Assembly: GCA_037176845.1 (NCBI GenBank)
Contig: JAYKXP010000094.1
Location: 62,001 to 126,000, forward strand
Origin: Paramarasmius palmivorus
Taxonomy: Eukaryota > Basidiomycota > Agaricomycetes > Agaricales > Marasmiaceae
Length of the DNA stretch: 64,000 bases
Direction: 5' to 3'
Every line of letters starts with the position of its first letter. Position 1 is the stretch's first letter. Both the position numbers and the translations under genes were made by a program. This document shows positions 1 to 12,430 of the stretch, piece by piece. The notes beneath the pieces were generated by a model. That model did not search any database, was not told where the DNA came from, and saw nothing but the letters and a program-made list of their open reading frames with translations.

Positions 1-621
1 GCCTTTTGGCGCAGAGAGGAAACTCCCTGCGGCTGAAGGAGAACCTTTGAGGAAGATGTGCTGGAGACCGACATGGTGGTGGGGAACAGAGTGACGTCGC
101 GTCGGAGAAACCTCGAGAAATATCTCTATCTATCTATCTATTTTCTCGCTAACTTCCATCCTCCTTCCTTGCTTAATCTTCCAGTAATATTTTTTGTGAA
201 GAAGGCAGGGTCAGGATCGGAAGAGTTTCAAGACTCTAGGGTTTGATATGTACTGAGGCAAGTACAGTGCAAATACCCAATACCAACGAAGGCGTCTGTC
301 ACTTGAATTCATGTCGTTCGCCTCCTGCCGGTGATTCATTCAAGTAGCTTTGAACCAGGTATAAATTGCGGTCGTGGTACCTCCTGCCAGATAGAATTCA
401 ACTCCTTCAGCACACTCCCGATCGGTTCAAGCATGGCCACCATGTGAGGGACACAGATAAAAATTGAGCACGTATTACAAGTAGTGGTATAGATAAGAAC
501 TGGAACTGTAGTGCTAGATAATGCGGTAGTATAAGAACGATTACGAGCAAGATAAGGTAAAACTGAGAAGCGTCCATTATGGTATCATTTAACGGGGTAT
601 CATCCTTGTCGGTATCAGCAA
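1..621. other. Intergenic, no gene recognised
   Basis: No convincing coding exon is seen on either strand. A short TATC microsatellite lies at about 120-142. The region is downstream (3') of the minus-strand gene ending at 622. Confidence 0.5.
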
Positions 622-2154
622 TTAGAAAAAGAAAATTCCATCATCATCCACGACTATATCAAATGCAACTCTTTCATCCAACTCGTACTCCGACGCTAGC
701 GAAACATCATCTCCTTCTATGAAACTTTTCGGTGGTGTTGGTGGTGTAAACTTGATGGTAGGAACCGCTTTGGGTGTCAAGCAGGCAGGGCCGAAATGTA
801 GGGTTTTTGACGAGTATCGATGCCTGGTGGGCGAATTTTCTTTATCACGATTCCGCTGTAGCGTGCCCTGCCTGATGACTGATCGACTCAAAGGTAGAAG
901 AGCCGGAGTCGTATATCGAGTGGTTTCGGTGATTTCTTCATCTTCATCTTCTTGTTCCTCCGCAATGGGCTTTAACTCGTGAGTCGTGAGCGCAGTCTAA
1001 CATCCAGATAGTCAGTATAAAGGCGAAGAGAAACCGAAGACAGATAACATACCATTGCTTGCAGAGCTTCATCGAGGCCATCATTTTCCTCTTCAATAGC
1101 ATCTTGATCAAATTCTTCTCCGTCGAATGCAGTGGCCAAGGCCGTGAAGGAAGGCGAGGCGACGAGGAGTGATTCAAATGCGTCGTTGTCACTGTCCTCT
1201 TCCCATTCGATTTGCGGCGTCAGTGGAGTTATCATTATCGTGGGGGCCGCTACACCGTCTTCATCGTAGATGGCAGACAGGTCCATGAATGAAGGCGATG
1301 ATACGAGACCAACACACGTTGACTAGCCAAGATGTTAACGACTTTAAAGCAGGCTACCATGTGGAGTACTTACCTCGGTATTGATAGATAGAACCTCGTC
1401 GATGTCCTCCTCTTCTGACTCGTAAACGTCGACCTGGGGTTCGTGTTCTTGTTCAATGGTACCAGTTGAATATTTTGAAGTGCAGTCAGTGTCGATGGTG
1501 GAAGCCAGGGAGTAGCTGGACGACAGCGCGCACCCTTCGAACTCGTCCTTCATGGTAAAAAGTCTGTTGGCCCAAGTCTCAAACGAGGAAGAGGGAGCGG
1601 GTCCAGGAGCCGAAGAAATCTTAAAAATAGCTTGGTAATGTTCGAGTAAACACAGATTCAAGTACCACTCACTTTGATCTCGAGGTCGAGGACAGGCTCT
1701 TGGGAAGGCTCTTTGACGAGTAGCAACTCGGGTCTAGCCAGCTGCATGGTCTCACCGCCCGTGCTGGGGTCAACAGTGGTAGCGTCGCAGAGGCCTCGAA
1801 TACTGTCCTTAAGAGCCTGTCGTCTTTGTCAGCTACGTGTTCTAGGGACAGACAGCGACGGCGAGATTCCTCACCATTTCCTGAGCATCGAATCCGGGGC
1901 GCACTACTACAGGGACAACTTCATTTTGGATTTGACTGACTGCGGCCTGGAGAACGAATTGTGAGCTGAAGCCCCTTTAATATGAGACAATAACGACAAG
2001 CACTCACCTCAACGTCGACGGGACGACGAGAAGCAATCCAAGACCTGATTTTGTATATTCCGAAGCCGAAAAGGGCGAAGCATGGAAGGATTGCGACGGT
2101 GAGGAAGACGATGGCGAAGCCTAAACTTGCGGGGGCGTAGGTGACAGGGGCCAT
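622..2154 (-). CDS. Unknown single-pass membrane protein, acidic tail
   Basis: I do not recognise the family. Six exons join in frame (2154-2008, 1946-1875, 1816-1673, 1619-1374, 1322-1053, 975-622) and give about 410 residues. Introns are about 50-80 nt with GTGAGT or GTAAGT-like donors. The start is the first ATG; residues about 10-35 form one hydrophobic helix followed by basic residues (KIRSW, RRPVD), which suggests a membrane anchor with a cytoplasmic tail. The rest is rich in Ser, Glu and Asp, with acidic clusters (ESEEEDIDEV, EEEND) and a Thr/Pro-rich C-terminus. It is probably a largely disordered cytoplasmic region. No catalytic motif is visible. The consistent reading through all five introns makes the gene itself likely; its function is open. 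Confidence 0.72.
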
Positions 2155-2545
2155 TTTTCGTGTGATGGTGGTTCTAGTTTAAGAAATGAATACAGGGCAA
2201 GAATGGAAAGCAGCAATTTATATACCTTTCGATCGTATTAGGCATTGTTTGTCTAGGAATGCAGAAAATGGCGAACCAAAGCTGAGCTTATCGAGATTCT
2301 GTGCATTTTTGATCAGATATTCAATTTTAATCGATTAATGGATTGCCTTTACTAGGAAGCGCACTGAGGATGAACAGAGGTAGTACAGTCACACTTCGCG
2401 TCCGTTCTTCAACAAAGGCATATAATCTCATATGTCTTCTTACATCCTAAAGGCGAGAGTAAGCAACAATGACGCGAGATAGAGATGGTTAAGGACTTCT
2501 TACAGTCGCAAAGACTCAAGCCTGCTCGATCCCCCCTCTCTCTTG
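2155..2545. other. Intergenic spacer
   Basis: AT-rich spacer holding the 5' region of the minus-strand membrane-protein gene. No coding signal or RNA gene is seen. Confidence 0.4.
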
Positions 2546-2959
2546 CTAACACCGGTACCCATCTTTCATCACTACGATACCTATGTCCTCTTTGGCTTTC
2601 GAATTGGGGTCAATGTCTTGGTCAACGGCCACCGATTCATGGAACTGGTTCTCGATAATTTTCGATCTGGAATGGAGTGTTGAGAGGCTCGGGATATTGA
2701 GTCTTTATCGCATGCGGTCCAACCAAAAATCGTAGCTTTATGCTACTTTGAGATCTCTATCGGAAAGTTACTGGTGCAGACAAGGTCGTTGGCAAACGGA
2801 AGCCTAGAGAAAAAATAGCTGGACACTCACAACTTGGCCCCCATGTCTACCTCCCATCCCACTCTTTTCCATTGTGAATTTCTCCTGTACTCGTTCCAAA
2901 ATCGAGGGATCCTTGTTTGTTTGGAGAATTAGGCACGTCCTTGAGGCTCGAGACGACAT
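2546..2959 (-). CDS. Small hypothetical protein (three exons)
   Basis: A three-exon model reads in frame from an ATG at 2959 to a TAG at 2546-2548 and gives about 92 residues. Exon 1 starts MSSRASRTCLILQ and ends at a GTGAGT donor. A short middle exon (ASVCQRPCLHQ) joins by a phase-2 intron to the last exon, which reads IIENQFHESVAVDQDIDP and ends KDGYRC. No family is recognised. The three reading frames agree across two consensus introns, which argues for a real gene, but the protein is short and has no recognised relative, so this could be chance. Confidence 0.45.
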
Positions 2960-3477
2960 TGGTCAAGTCGAAGCTGCGAGAAACAATTTGACCACGTGAC
3001 CGCCGATGTCACACAGAAATGATAATTATATAACCGGCTTTAATTTTACTCCGAGTCTTTTCTCCTTGTGACACCCATTCGGGAATTTCCCTGCGCGCGT
3101 CCAGCGTACGACCAGTGTATGATGAATGACTCGAAAAGTCACTAGCTCTACTAGGTCAGGACTTCTCAATTACAACGCAAATCATCAAACCTTTCACTGC
3201 TTGTCCTAACTCTCGTAACCTTTCATAGATGATTTCTAGCTCCCAACGGTCCTTGTGGTCAAATTTCAGCCATTTCTCTATGGTTTAAATGCTTTCGCCA
3301 GCATTCCCGAAAGCTCTAATGTGCCTGATAAGCACCTTGAACCGAACAAAGGTGATCATCTGTTCTGGCTGATCATCTACAAGCGGAACACCGCCTGTCA
3401 TATCAATCAGCGCAAACATAGGTGTATAAAAAGCCGCTGTGTAGCTTTAAGGCACGTTCCCTAGCAATTCTTACACC

Positions 3478-4887
3478 ATGGATACCCCGCAAAGAACGAC
3501 CATTGTATTCTTAACCCTACAACTCACTGGAGGACTCGGGATGCTCTTCCTCTTAATCCTGGCTTTCATCTCATCCTCGTTTCGCCGAAGCCGACCTTGG
3601 TATAGCTTCTGTGCCTCATGGGTCCTGTCGTGCTTTTCATATTGTCTTCTCTTGATCTCCGGACAACAGTTCACAAGTAAGCCTCTCTACGGCGTTTGCT
3701 TAACTCAGGCTGCACTAATTTACGCTTGCCCGCCACTGTGAATTTCTCTTTTCTTAGCGTATTTAAATGCTTGTTGATCCACTTTTCAGGACTGCGGCGA
3801 CTACTCTGGCGCTACTCTTAGAGGTATTTCATATCAAATCCTGACAAGTTCAAGCTTTAGGGAGGCTAAAGCACTGGGATAGATATGGTGGAGTGTTCGT
3901 GTGTGGGCATTTTCTGAGCGCGCAAAAAATATCGTGGTCAGTCAATCCATAGATTTATTCTCATGTGGAACTGCTGAGAGGTTTCAAGCTTCTCATTTGT
4001 CCCCTACATCATTTGGTCCATCCTTCTAGCATCCTGTCTTGCTGTGGGTCCTTACGACATAAGCCAAAGAAAACCCGCTCACCGTACATAGGTCGGGGCT
4101 TCCAATCCAGATCTTGTCCTTATACGACCCAAGGCGGATCCATACTGCATCATTGACTACCCTCCAATGTACTCCTCGTCCTTTACTCTTCACCAGCTTC
4201 ACGTCTCATTCCACTCTAGCCCATTCACGGTATCATCGATAACAGCCCTTTGCGCGATCATTGGAATTATCCTCATTAGTATGTGCAACTACCGTGCTTC
4301 CACGTCGTCCTTTAAATCTCAATTACACTGGCAGTCTCTCTCTTTGTGCACCTCAAAAGATCTCGGAGTCATCGCCGAGCCAGCGGCACTGACCGTGCTT
4401 TACTTGTTCGCCTAGCCGTATTCACCCTGCTAGCAATCATTGCCATCGTGTGGGTAGGCTCACGTCCAATCTACCGCACCTTTTTCAAGTATTGCTGCTT
4501 TTAGGATCTCGGTTGTTTACATCTTTAACGTGGGGAGCGAAAGTCCTGGAATGGCATATGATCTTGCATTTGCGGCGCGTAAGTGGTACAACAGTGGAGA
4601 TGTGTTTCTTCACAGCTGACTTGGTCAACTTGATAGTACCCGTTTCCGGGGCGTTTCTATTCGGGACACAAAAGGTAGAAGCACAAATCTGTATCCCAAT
4701 CGGCTCTTTTTGACAGCATTGATCTCAGGACATTCTCTCTGCCCCAAAGCATTATTGATGAAGCTTATATGTCGCAAACCGGCACGCAGCGCAGCAGATT
4801 CGAAGTCTTCAGGGACCGAAGATCTAGAGGGATCAACAATAGCTCTCGTGGAATTGAGGGCGAGAGAGCCTCACCGCGCTGTAGATG
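3478..4887 (+). CDS. Seven-helix membrane protein (fungal GPCR-like)
   Basis: Multi-exon gene encoding about seven hydrophobic helices with the layout of the large Agaricomycete receptor-like family. Landmarks in order: N-terminal helix (VFLTLQLTGGLGMLFLLIL), YGVCLTQAALIYACPPLTAA, WWSVRVWAFSE, FVPYIIWSILLASCLAVG, PYCII, a helix ALCAIIGIILI, a basic inner loop HLKRSRSHRR, LLVRLAVFTLLAIIAIV, and LVNLIVPVSGAFLFGTQK near the end. Exons 3478-3737, 3790-3823, 3883-3936 and 3981 onward splice in frame. After FGTQK I cannot join the last exon (reading FSLPQSIIDEAYMSQTG) without a one-base shift, so the tail is either mis-modelled or frameshifted. Ligand and signalling partners are unknown; the location is inferred to be the plasma membrane. 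Confidence 0.7.
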
Positions 4888-5069
4888 AAGGAGTAGGGGA
4901 AATACAGACTAGGGATTTGACGTGAATACATCGCAATAGACAACCAAATCATGACTACAGGATGGCATGGAGGTAATCAATTAAAACATATATTACCATG
5001 CATAAAAGTACATCGTGTTGAATGGGTAAGAATCCTATATGTAAGAAATACCGTACGAGTCACCAACTA

Positions 5070-6226
5070 CTAGACCATCCCTTGTGCGTCACCATCGACT
5101 TGGGTCTCCGTGCCAGAGCTGAACTGTAGGGTTGACTCGGCAACGTTAACGTTTGGTTGCAGTAAGGTAGCTCTGAGGCTACGAAACATGTAAGAATTCA
5201 TGGAACTTTCGATCGCCACGTGTGGTGCAATAAAGATAAACTTGTAAACGACTGGAATATTATTGACCGTCATCGGTATGACGGTGACTAGTGTAGTGAG
5301 AAGGAATATGCTGAGGAACTGTATTCAGTAGGCTTCTTGTCGAATCATAGACCACCACGCACAGAATGTATATCTGGCCATCCTGTACCAGCGTCCTTGA
5401 AAGCGTAGGTAAATCCCTCGCTCTCCAAAAAGCCTTCAAACGTCGAACGGTAGGTTTCCTATTGTCAGATGTTTGCGTGTCCATTGATGGAGGCATAAGG
5501 CGATAGGAGACGGCAAAGAAGACGAGGGTGGTGTAGATCAACGGGACTACGACAAGTGCTTCGGCGAGCTTGACATTTACCGAAACGTCGCAGTAAGGGT
5601 TCGTGGAACTCGTTGGGAATGCATTTCCAGCAAAGGGAATCAGGGTCGAGACACCAATGACGACGAGAAGGAGCAGAAAGAATGTGGTGATGACGCGATT
5701 TTGACCTAGATAGACCGCCTTTAGACGATAAAAGAGTAGGATACCTTCGGCGGTAATGAACGTGGGCAAGAATGACAGAATGATGGTCGCGACCGTAGAG
5801 CAATGTCTACCCAGAGGCATAGCTAAGGACAACTAGCTATTCAATGATGATCTGCAGACAAACTGATAACACTCACTGAAGAATATCGCGGTTGCCACTA
5901 GACACCCCAGCGTTTGGAATCTATTCACTGTACTCAGCAAAAGCCGCGTCTCGTCCCCGAGAAACGCTAACCTGGCCCAAAAATATACAAACGTCAGAAA
6001 TCCAAATTTCCTTCTTAATATCAGGCGATACTCGCTGCCTAGATTGGTAAGGATGTCCCATAGAAACATCTTAGGATCTGCAGATTCAGTACAAAAAAAA
6101 GGGATCGATAAACGAAGGACTTACCCCTACAGTTGCAAATGTTACATACGACCCAATCAGATGTAGCGAAATATCGGGGGACCCTGTTGACGAATCGAGG
6201 CTGGAGAGGTCTACATTAGAGTCCAT
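5070..6226 (-). CDS. DUF6533 membrane protein, copy A
   Basis: Five exons (6226-6125, 6069-5972, 5920-5877, 5822-5363, 5310-5070) give 314 residues. The N-terminal part has the DUF6533 pattern: a helix reading YVTFATVG, then WDILTNLGSEYRLILRRKFG and FVYFWAR. About five more hydrophobic helices follow, then a basic loop (KAFWRARDLPTLSRTLVQDG) and a last helix (LVTVIPMTVNNIPVVYKF). It is a paralogue of the two plus-strand genes at 10997 and 14532, with the same intron positions, but is clearly more diverged from them than they are from each other. DUF6533 proteins are common seven-helix proteins in mushrooms with no known ligand. All exons read cleanly, so the gene looks intact. Confidence 0.82.
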
Positions 6227-6361
6227 GATAAAGAAGTAGGCGTTGGGACGACACCACCAAAGCAAAGAACCAAGTTTATATTCCGTCCTCTTGGTGTATC
6301 TCGTAACCGAGGCATATGACAAGATGGGAGATGTCGGAATTTTATGATTTTCATGAATCAC

Positions 6362-7620
6362 TCCATATCTCGCACCCCGTCACCAGCCTAACCTGTCGGA
6401 GGAATACCGCGAAGCTGATCCAATAAGACGTTTAGACAGCATATGGGAATATGAGGTGGCGATACAGGACATGTGAATTCTTTGACTTCGCTTCCGAGTT
6501 TGCTGTCATTCAGAATTCTTTTTTGGTGTGGGAGGCTGGAGTAGTGATTCAATTGGAAACAATAGGCTATAGAACATGTTACGGAGACCTCGTATTGTCG
6601 CTAGGCAGAACATTGAACCTTGCTAGTGATCAACTATGTTGAACAAGGATGTCCCAGTTGGGCGAAACATGAAAAATTAGTCTTCAAGTTCTCCGTGCGA
6701 GTCTTTGCGAGTCTTGACAGTTCGTGTTCGGCACGGTAACAAGAAGCTCATCACCGGAGGATGGCGGTGGTCATGGGTCCCGGACTATTTCTAAGTCAAA
6801 GTCGCAGTATAAAGCAAGTGAAGGTACTTGATTATGGCGGACAGTATCCCGAGCTACTTATGAGCCGGTTCTGCAAAGACCCGGAGATGTCGAAGTGAGT
6901 AACGCGATATAACAGCGGATTAATCAATCCAGCTCACCTGAAAATGGCTGAGTTCGTGCATGTTTGAATGGTAGCCACGTTACACGGTCAAAGCGCTGGA
7001 AAGTCAATTAGTGGGCCGTGGCATTCGGAGGGAATATGGGAACATCATATAGCTTTTGGCGGATTTGACGGTTTTCGAGACGAGTTCTTCAAGTATCTTG
7101 ATGTTCTACGCATTGGACGAAAATCTATGTCTTCCAGTTGAGGGCACACTTCAGATAATTAATCAAGGAAGTCCGCAAAGGTGACGAAAACTGGGGGATG
7201 CTACGGAAGCTAGGGGTACAAGTTGCCAATCAGTAATGCTACAGCTGACACAGGATTACGCACCGACAGACCGAACCTCAACTTATCGTCCTAGCACGCT
7301 TAGCCACAAGTCGTTCTTGCTATGGTGATGAAAGAGCCTGCACATAGACATAGATTGAGAAGGTTACGAAGAACGTTGCGGTCAAGCTCAACTCGGCTCA
7401 AGCACGCGTTGACACAAAAGGTTCTCACGCGTGTTCAGCACATATCAAATGACTCATCGACTTTTCTGACAGTGATCGTGCATCCCTCTCTTTTGTTCCG
7501 GATTTCCGCAATCCAATCCATATATGACTGCAAAACTATGTACCAAGTAATGGGGTATTAAAGTACGTACGTATATCCATTCAACAACGTCAACAGCAAT
7601 CTACAAAGCTAAACTTCCTC
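6362..7620. other. Gene-poor spacer
   Basis: No exon chain could be built on either strand. Short open stretches at 6451-6642 and 7322-7561 have no recognisable content. The segment separates the DUF6533 copy A gene from the 3' end of the CRH gene. Confidence 0.4.
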
Positions 7621-9247
7621 TCAAACCACTCCAGCCAACAGTGCAACACCAACTACACCACCCACAAGTGTACTCAACATCTTAACGCTCATAACACCCG
7701 TTGCACCAAACATACTCAGAGCACCATTAAGCAACGTCGAGGCATTAGAGAACGCAATACTAGGCGTATCAGTTGTCGTGTTGGATCCATAAACATAGGA
7801 AGTGATGTTCGCATCAGGTTTCTGTGGGTCTCCGCACTGGATTTCAATGGAACGGACGAGGGCGTAGAATTGACCTATTCGCCGTCTTGGGTTAGCAAAC
7901 ACACGCAAGAAGCTGAAGAAGAGAGAAACCCACCAGCAGACTTATAATCAGGATCATTCCAATCAATCATACCTCCTGCCCATTGAACCGTTCCTTCAGG
8001 ATACCCAGCTATACCCGCGGGCCAAATCGATAGCTGAACCCTGGAAGGTGTAGAAGGGTAATGAGCAACTCCACGACTATCGATCGTATCCGATTTCTTG
8101 AGGGTATGCACAACGTTTCCGTCGATAGCAAAGTTGAGCGTATCAGGTTGCCAGTCGATGGTATAGTCGTGGTAGTTGGAGAATGTATCGGTAAGGCCCT
8201 TCTCGGTCGTTCCAGCTGTTTGCTGTGGAATGACACCTTGCCAGAAATAGTTGGTTTGTGCTTCCGTGGTGGCAGCACCGGGGAATTCCCAGTCAATTTC
8301 GTCTTTGATGTCGCTCATGGTGATGAATGCTGTAACGACACCTCCCCATCGGCCGGTTTTGACTGTATGGTTGTTATTATTAGCGAAGGGAAGGTGCGCG
8401 AATGAGAAAACGCACGCGAAGCAGTAATCTTTCCATAATGCACATATCTCGTCGAGGATATACGAGTTCCGCCGTTTGTCTCAGTGAGGAGCAGAGCGAG
8501 CTCGCCACCGGAAGAATTGGTGTTCATGATGGAGCCCTTGTCAACCACCCAGTCGTATTCAGTGACATTTCCGTCAAAGAACGAGGAATTGGTGAGGATT
8601 CGTGAATTGTCGGCAAAGGTGTACTAAAGATGGATATCAGGTAGGTAAAAGACGGAGAGGTGGAATGGGGACGAGACCTTGGCATCTTGGCAAAGAGGAT
8701 TGGGTTTGCACGAATCGAGAGCTGCGGAGTGAAGGGGATTGCAACCGCCGAGACAGAACTGGGAACGAGAACAGTCAGCGTTTCAGAGTTTCAGAGTTTC
8801 GAGAGTTGATGGAAAGATGAGATGAGCTGGCGTTTGGAAAACTGATTGCTGGCAGTCTTCGTTCTGGTATTCCCTTCGACGAGCCCGTCTTCAACGGTCT
8901 TTTCGAGCTTCTCAGCACCACTACCCCTATGCCCATTCCAGGGTCTAACCAGTCCCACAAACTCCAGTCCCCCAACGCTCAGCGTCTAACTGTCAAAAAC
9001 GTACATGTTCGTCGCCGCAGAATCCGAATTCACCTATTTGAATTGTTAGCAATGCCTAATATGAATAAATGAAGAGACATACTGCAACATGGAGCTGAAC
9101 TTGGACATGAGGTCGTTGCATTACTGTTCGCTATCCTATTAGAAAAATCCATGCCACCAAAATTTTTCTCGGAACTCACCATTGCATGCCTTTTACGCCA
9201 GCTATGAGTAGCGACGAGAGCAGAGCGGCCACCAGGGTCGAGTGCAT
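7621..9247 (-). CDS. CRH-type GH16 chitin-glucan transglycosylase, GPI-anchored
   Basis: Extracellular cell-wall enzyme expected to link chitin to beta-glucan. The start at 9247 opens a signal peptide (LVAALLSSLLIAGVKG). Exons 9247-9180, 9123-9083 and 9033-9005 and the exon starting 8758 build a Cys-rich CBM18-like segment (CCSEFGFCG, FCLGGCNPL, CKPNPLCQ). The GH16 core follows, with YTFADNSRIL, TGRWGGVVTAFITMSD and the catalytic DEIDWEFPG at about 8300-8274, whose two Glu residues are the nucleophile and acid/base of the family. YHDYTIDWQPD and GGMIDWNDPDY come next. The C-terminus is Ser/Thr-rich and ends in a hydrophobic tail (GGVVGVALLAGVV), as expected for GPI attachment. The intron 9004-8759 is about 246 nt, much longer than its neighbours. 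The gene looks intact. Confidence 0.9.
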
Positions 9248-10376
9248 CGTTTGCTAGAGCCTAGTCCAGGTAATAATGAGTGGTGAGGGTAAAGAATGTA
9301 GTGGTGGTGGTTGACAACCAAGAGATGAGGGACAAGAAAAGTGTTCGGGCCCCTGTGAACGCATGGGCTTTCGGCATCTGGTGCCCGAGATCAGTTTCGG
9401 TGTTACTGTAAGGAACGTTGTTGGCTTGGGCTGATGCTTTATTCGTCAATACTACTGCCTCACTCGAGCTTGAAGGGTCTACGTAGTTACATCGAAAACA
9501 AGGAATAGTAAGCACCGAAAATTCGAAGACTAGATTAGAACGACTGTCGTATCCACCACAATCCGAGAACGTTGAAGCTTGACACTCCGCAGTCCGGGGA
9601 TCTACATCATTCATCACGACCCCCAGCCTCATGTACTGGAATGCCAAGTAACAAAGAACCAGTGCTTCAGCTTACTTCAGTGAATGGGAAGCGGAGAAGC
9701 AAATAGACGCCTTGGAAAACCATGAATACCTAGTTGGCAAATGAGAGCTCGAAGCTGCAAGGAGAATGGAAGTTTCAAGTTGATACATAGACAGTAGTCA
9801 CTGAGAGTGTGCTGTATTGGTGCTGTATGAACCGCATGGATGGCATGATGGGACCGCTTCGTTCTTAAAGGACTCGGCAACTGCCCAGGTGAAAATTGAT
9901 GAAGCTTGGAACCTAATCTTGGTATTGGCAACTATAGTTACTATGGTCCATAACGACGTTCTAATCGACTACTTAGAGTCTACCATGAACATACCCTGTG
10001 AGAAGTATCAGTACAGAGGCAGGACCGTAGCGGCGCAACAAAAGATAAGAAGTACCCTCGAGAGTGAGAAGAATAGTAATAGTGACCCAGTGAATACAAG
10101 ATAACGAACCTAGCTTTAGTCAATACGGGCCATGTTTCACGCATATGGCGGCGGTTTGTTATGAAGAGAGTTGTGGGAATATCTTCCTTTCTTGGAAGGT
10201 CACGGAACACACTTGAGGGCAGGCTCAAGCGCTTACCTAGTAAGTACTACCAACGATGTACACCTCCATCAACCACGACGTTCTGCCCGTTTTCTCTGAG
10301 TTGGCTGCTTGGGATGCACATCTAAGCTGTCACTATCCGTTCGACGTCAACTATTCTGACCATTTCGTCCTTCAAG
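9248..10376. other. Intergenic spacer, CRH promoter side
   Basis: Upstream region of the CRH gene. An open frame at 9647-9261 on the minus strand has no recognisable content and sits directly before the CRH start, so I treat it as chance or 5' leader. Nothing else is supported. Confidence 0.4.
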
Positions 10377-10996
10377 CTCGAATGTAGTTGGTACCTTTTG
10401 AGCCCTCGATTCCCTAGATCTGCTACGCCGCGGCGGTGAGTTGCGGGCAACTAACTTCATATCTCATTCGGTCACTCACTTGGATATTTCCATTCTCTAG
10501 CCCGAGTTTGAGTGCCTAGCACTCGCTGTCTGTTGGTAGAAAACGTTTTCACCCGCACCGCAATGTGACATGGATCTGTACAGAATCAGTCCGACGCTCT
10601 AGTGTGCTTCATCGAGACTGTCTATCAGCTGCCAATCTATGTTGGAGTCAGGCGCAAGGGCGCGTTGAATGGGAGCGTGACGCTCACAGAACCGTAGACT
10701 TCGCGTTCGAAGCTTTACTCGAGGATGTGCTATTTGCTTGGATGTTCTGCTTTTACGTAGTAGAAGGTAGCGAGCCCACAACAAAAAGGATAGAAGAGGA
10801 GCATGGTATGGCATCTAGAACATAGTCATTCACCGCTATCAGCGCTCGATCAACCACTAACATCTCCGACAACAGCTTAACATACACCGAACGGATTGAT
10901 TAATGAAAGATGAACTCGTGAAAGCCAGTATGCATGGCTTACGGCATAGAGCAGGATGGTGCATTATAATTCCCGTGTCTTGTTGCCGATTCCTTG

Positions 10997-12175
10997 ATGG
11001 AGCCCAACATAGACCTCATGCCAACAAACACAGCTGAACCCACTTTCCGTCTCGTTGGGTCTTATGTGACCTTTGCAACAATAGGGGTGAGTCCTTCTTT
11101 GATTCTTTCGGTTCACTCACCCTAGAGAAACACAGATGTACTTGTGGGACATTCTTATCAATTTGGGTAACGAATATCGCCTTATCTTGAGATGGAGATC
11201 ATTCGGATTCGTGACGTTCGTATATTTTTGGGCCAGGTAAGCCTTCTAAAGGCCGAGCAAGATCGATGCTAACTCCTGTGGATAGATATGCCACAGTCCT
11301 TTCTCTAACAGCAACTATCCTATTTTTTAGTGAGTCCTGGCAGGTCGCTCGCCGACAGTTATTGAACGTTCTCTCTACTACCCAGCAATGCCTTTGGGCG
11401 AACATTGCTCTACCGTGGCCACAGCCATTCTTTCATTTCTCACAACCTTCATCTCCGCCGAAATGACTCTGCTCTTTTATCGTTTGAAAGCCCTTTTTCA
11501 TGGTCAAAAAGGTGTCATCAACATATTCTTCTTGCTCCTTCTCATCATCATGGGCTTTTCGGCGTTCATCCCTTTGGCTGGACAAGGGTTTCCAATGAGT
11601 TCCACGGATCTACGCTGCACTGCGTCAGTGAACGTGAAACTTGCCGGGGCGTTGGTCGCTGTACCCTGGCTCTTCAGCACCCTTGTCTTCGTCGCTGTTT
11701 CATACAAACTGTTTACGCTTACGCCGCCGGTACCGGCGCCAGAGAACAGGACGCTTGGTAGTGAAGGGAAACCTCCCAGTCGGTACTTCAAAGCTTTCTG
11801 GAGAGCGAGAGATTTACCGATGCTTTCAAGAACGCTTGTTCAAGATGGTCAACAATACATCCTGTACGTTTTGATGTTCTTGTGTAATTAAGAACAGTCC
11901 ACTGAATATACCACACACCTAGGATCTTCCTCCTTACCACGCTGGTGACAGTCCTCCCGATGACAGTCAAAGACATCCCAGTCATATACAAATTCATCTT
12001 TATTGCGCCGCACGTTGCAATTGAGAACTCTATGAACTCCTACACATTTCGTAGTCTCAGAGCATCGCTTCAAAAACCAACCCTTAGTGTTACCGACCCA
12101 GAGTCCCAGTCAACGCTGCATTTTAAGTCTGGCACTGTCGGAATAGAGCGAACACGACCTGATGGTGATTCATAG
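10997..12175 (+). CDS. DUF6533 membrane protein, copy B
   Basis: Exons 10997-11086, 11136-11236, 11286-11329, 11386-11863 and 11923-12175 give 321 residues with no internal stop. DUF6533 region: YVTFATIG, WDILINLGNEYRLILRW, FVYFWARYATVL. Further helices include ILSFLTTFISAEMTLLFY, INIFFLLLLIIMGFSAFIPL, LAGALVAVPWLFSTLVFVAV and FLLTTLVTVLPMTVKDIPVI. A cytoplasmic-type basic stretch (FKAFWRARDLPMLSRTLVQDG) lies between the last two. It is nearly the same protein as copy C at 14532, which arose by the segmental duplication. Intron phases match in all three paralogues. The substrate or ligand is unknown; an integral membrane location is inferred. Confidence 0.87.
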
Positions 12176-12430
12176 GGTTCAGTTTAGTTGTGCACGTACC
12201 TTTGTGTAGTAGTATTTCTACATGTCTGCAATACTGTATATTTAGGCAACTTGAACAAATCGCACGCGATTAACCTGGCTATCCCGGCTTTACTACGCGA
12301 TACGCTTGTATCATCGTACAGCTCGGTTTTGCGCAAAGATCGCAGATTCGCATCTGGGTCGCTCCGTTGAAAGGGTGCTTTGAGAGGAGATTATAGGAGC
12401 AAGGACTCAAGTGATGAATAGCAACTACGA

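Noticed and set aside
9261..9647. Minus-strand 128-residue open frame before the CRH gene
   Set aside because: No domain and low-complexity end; likely 5' leader or chance.
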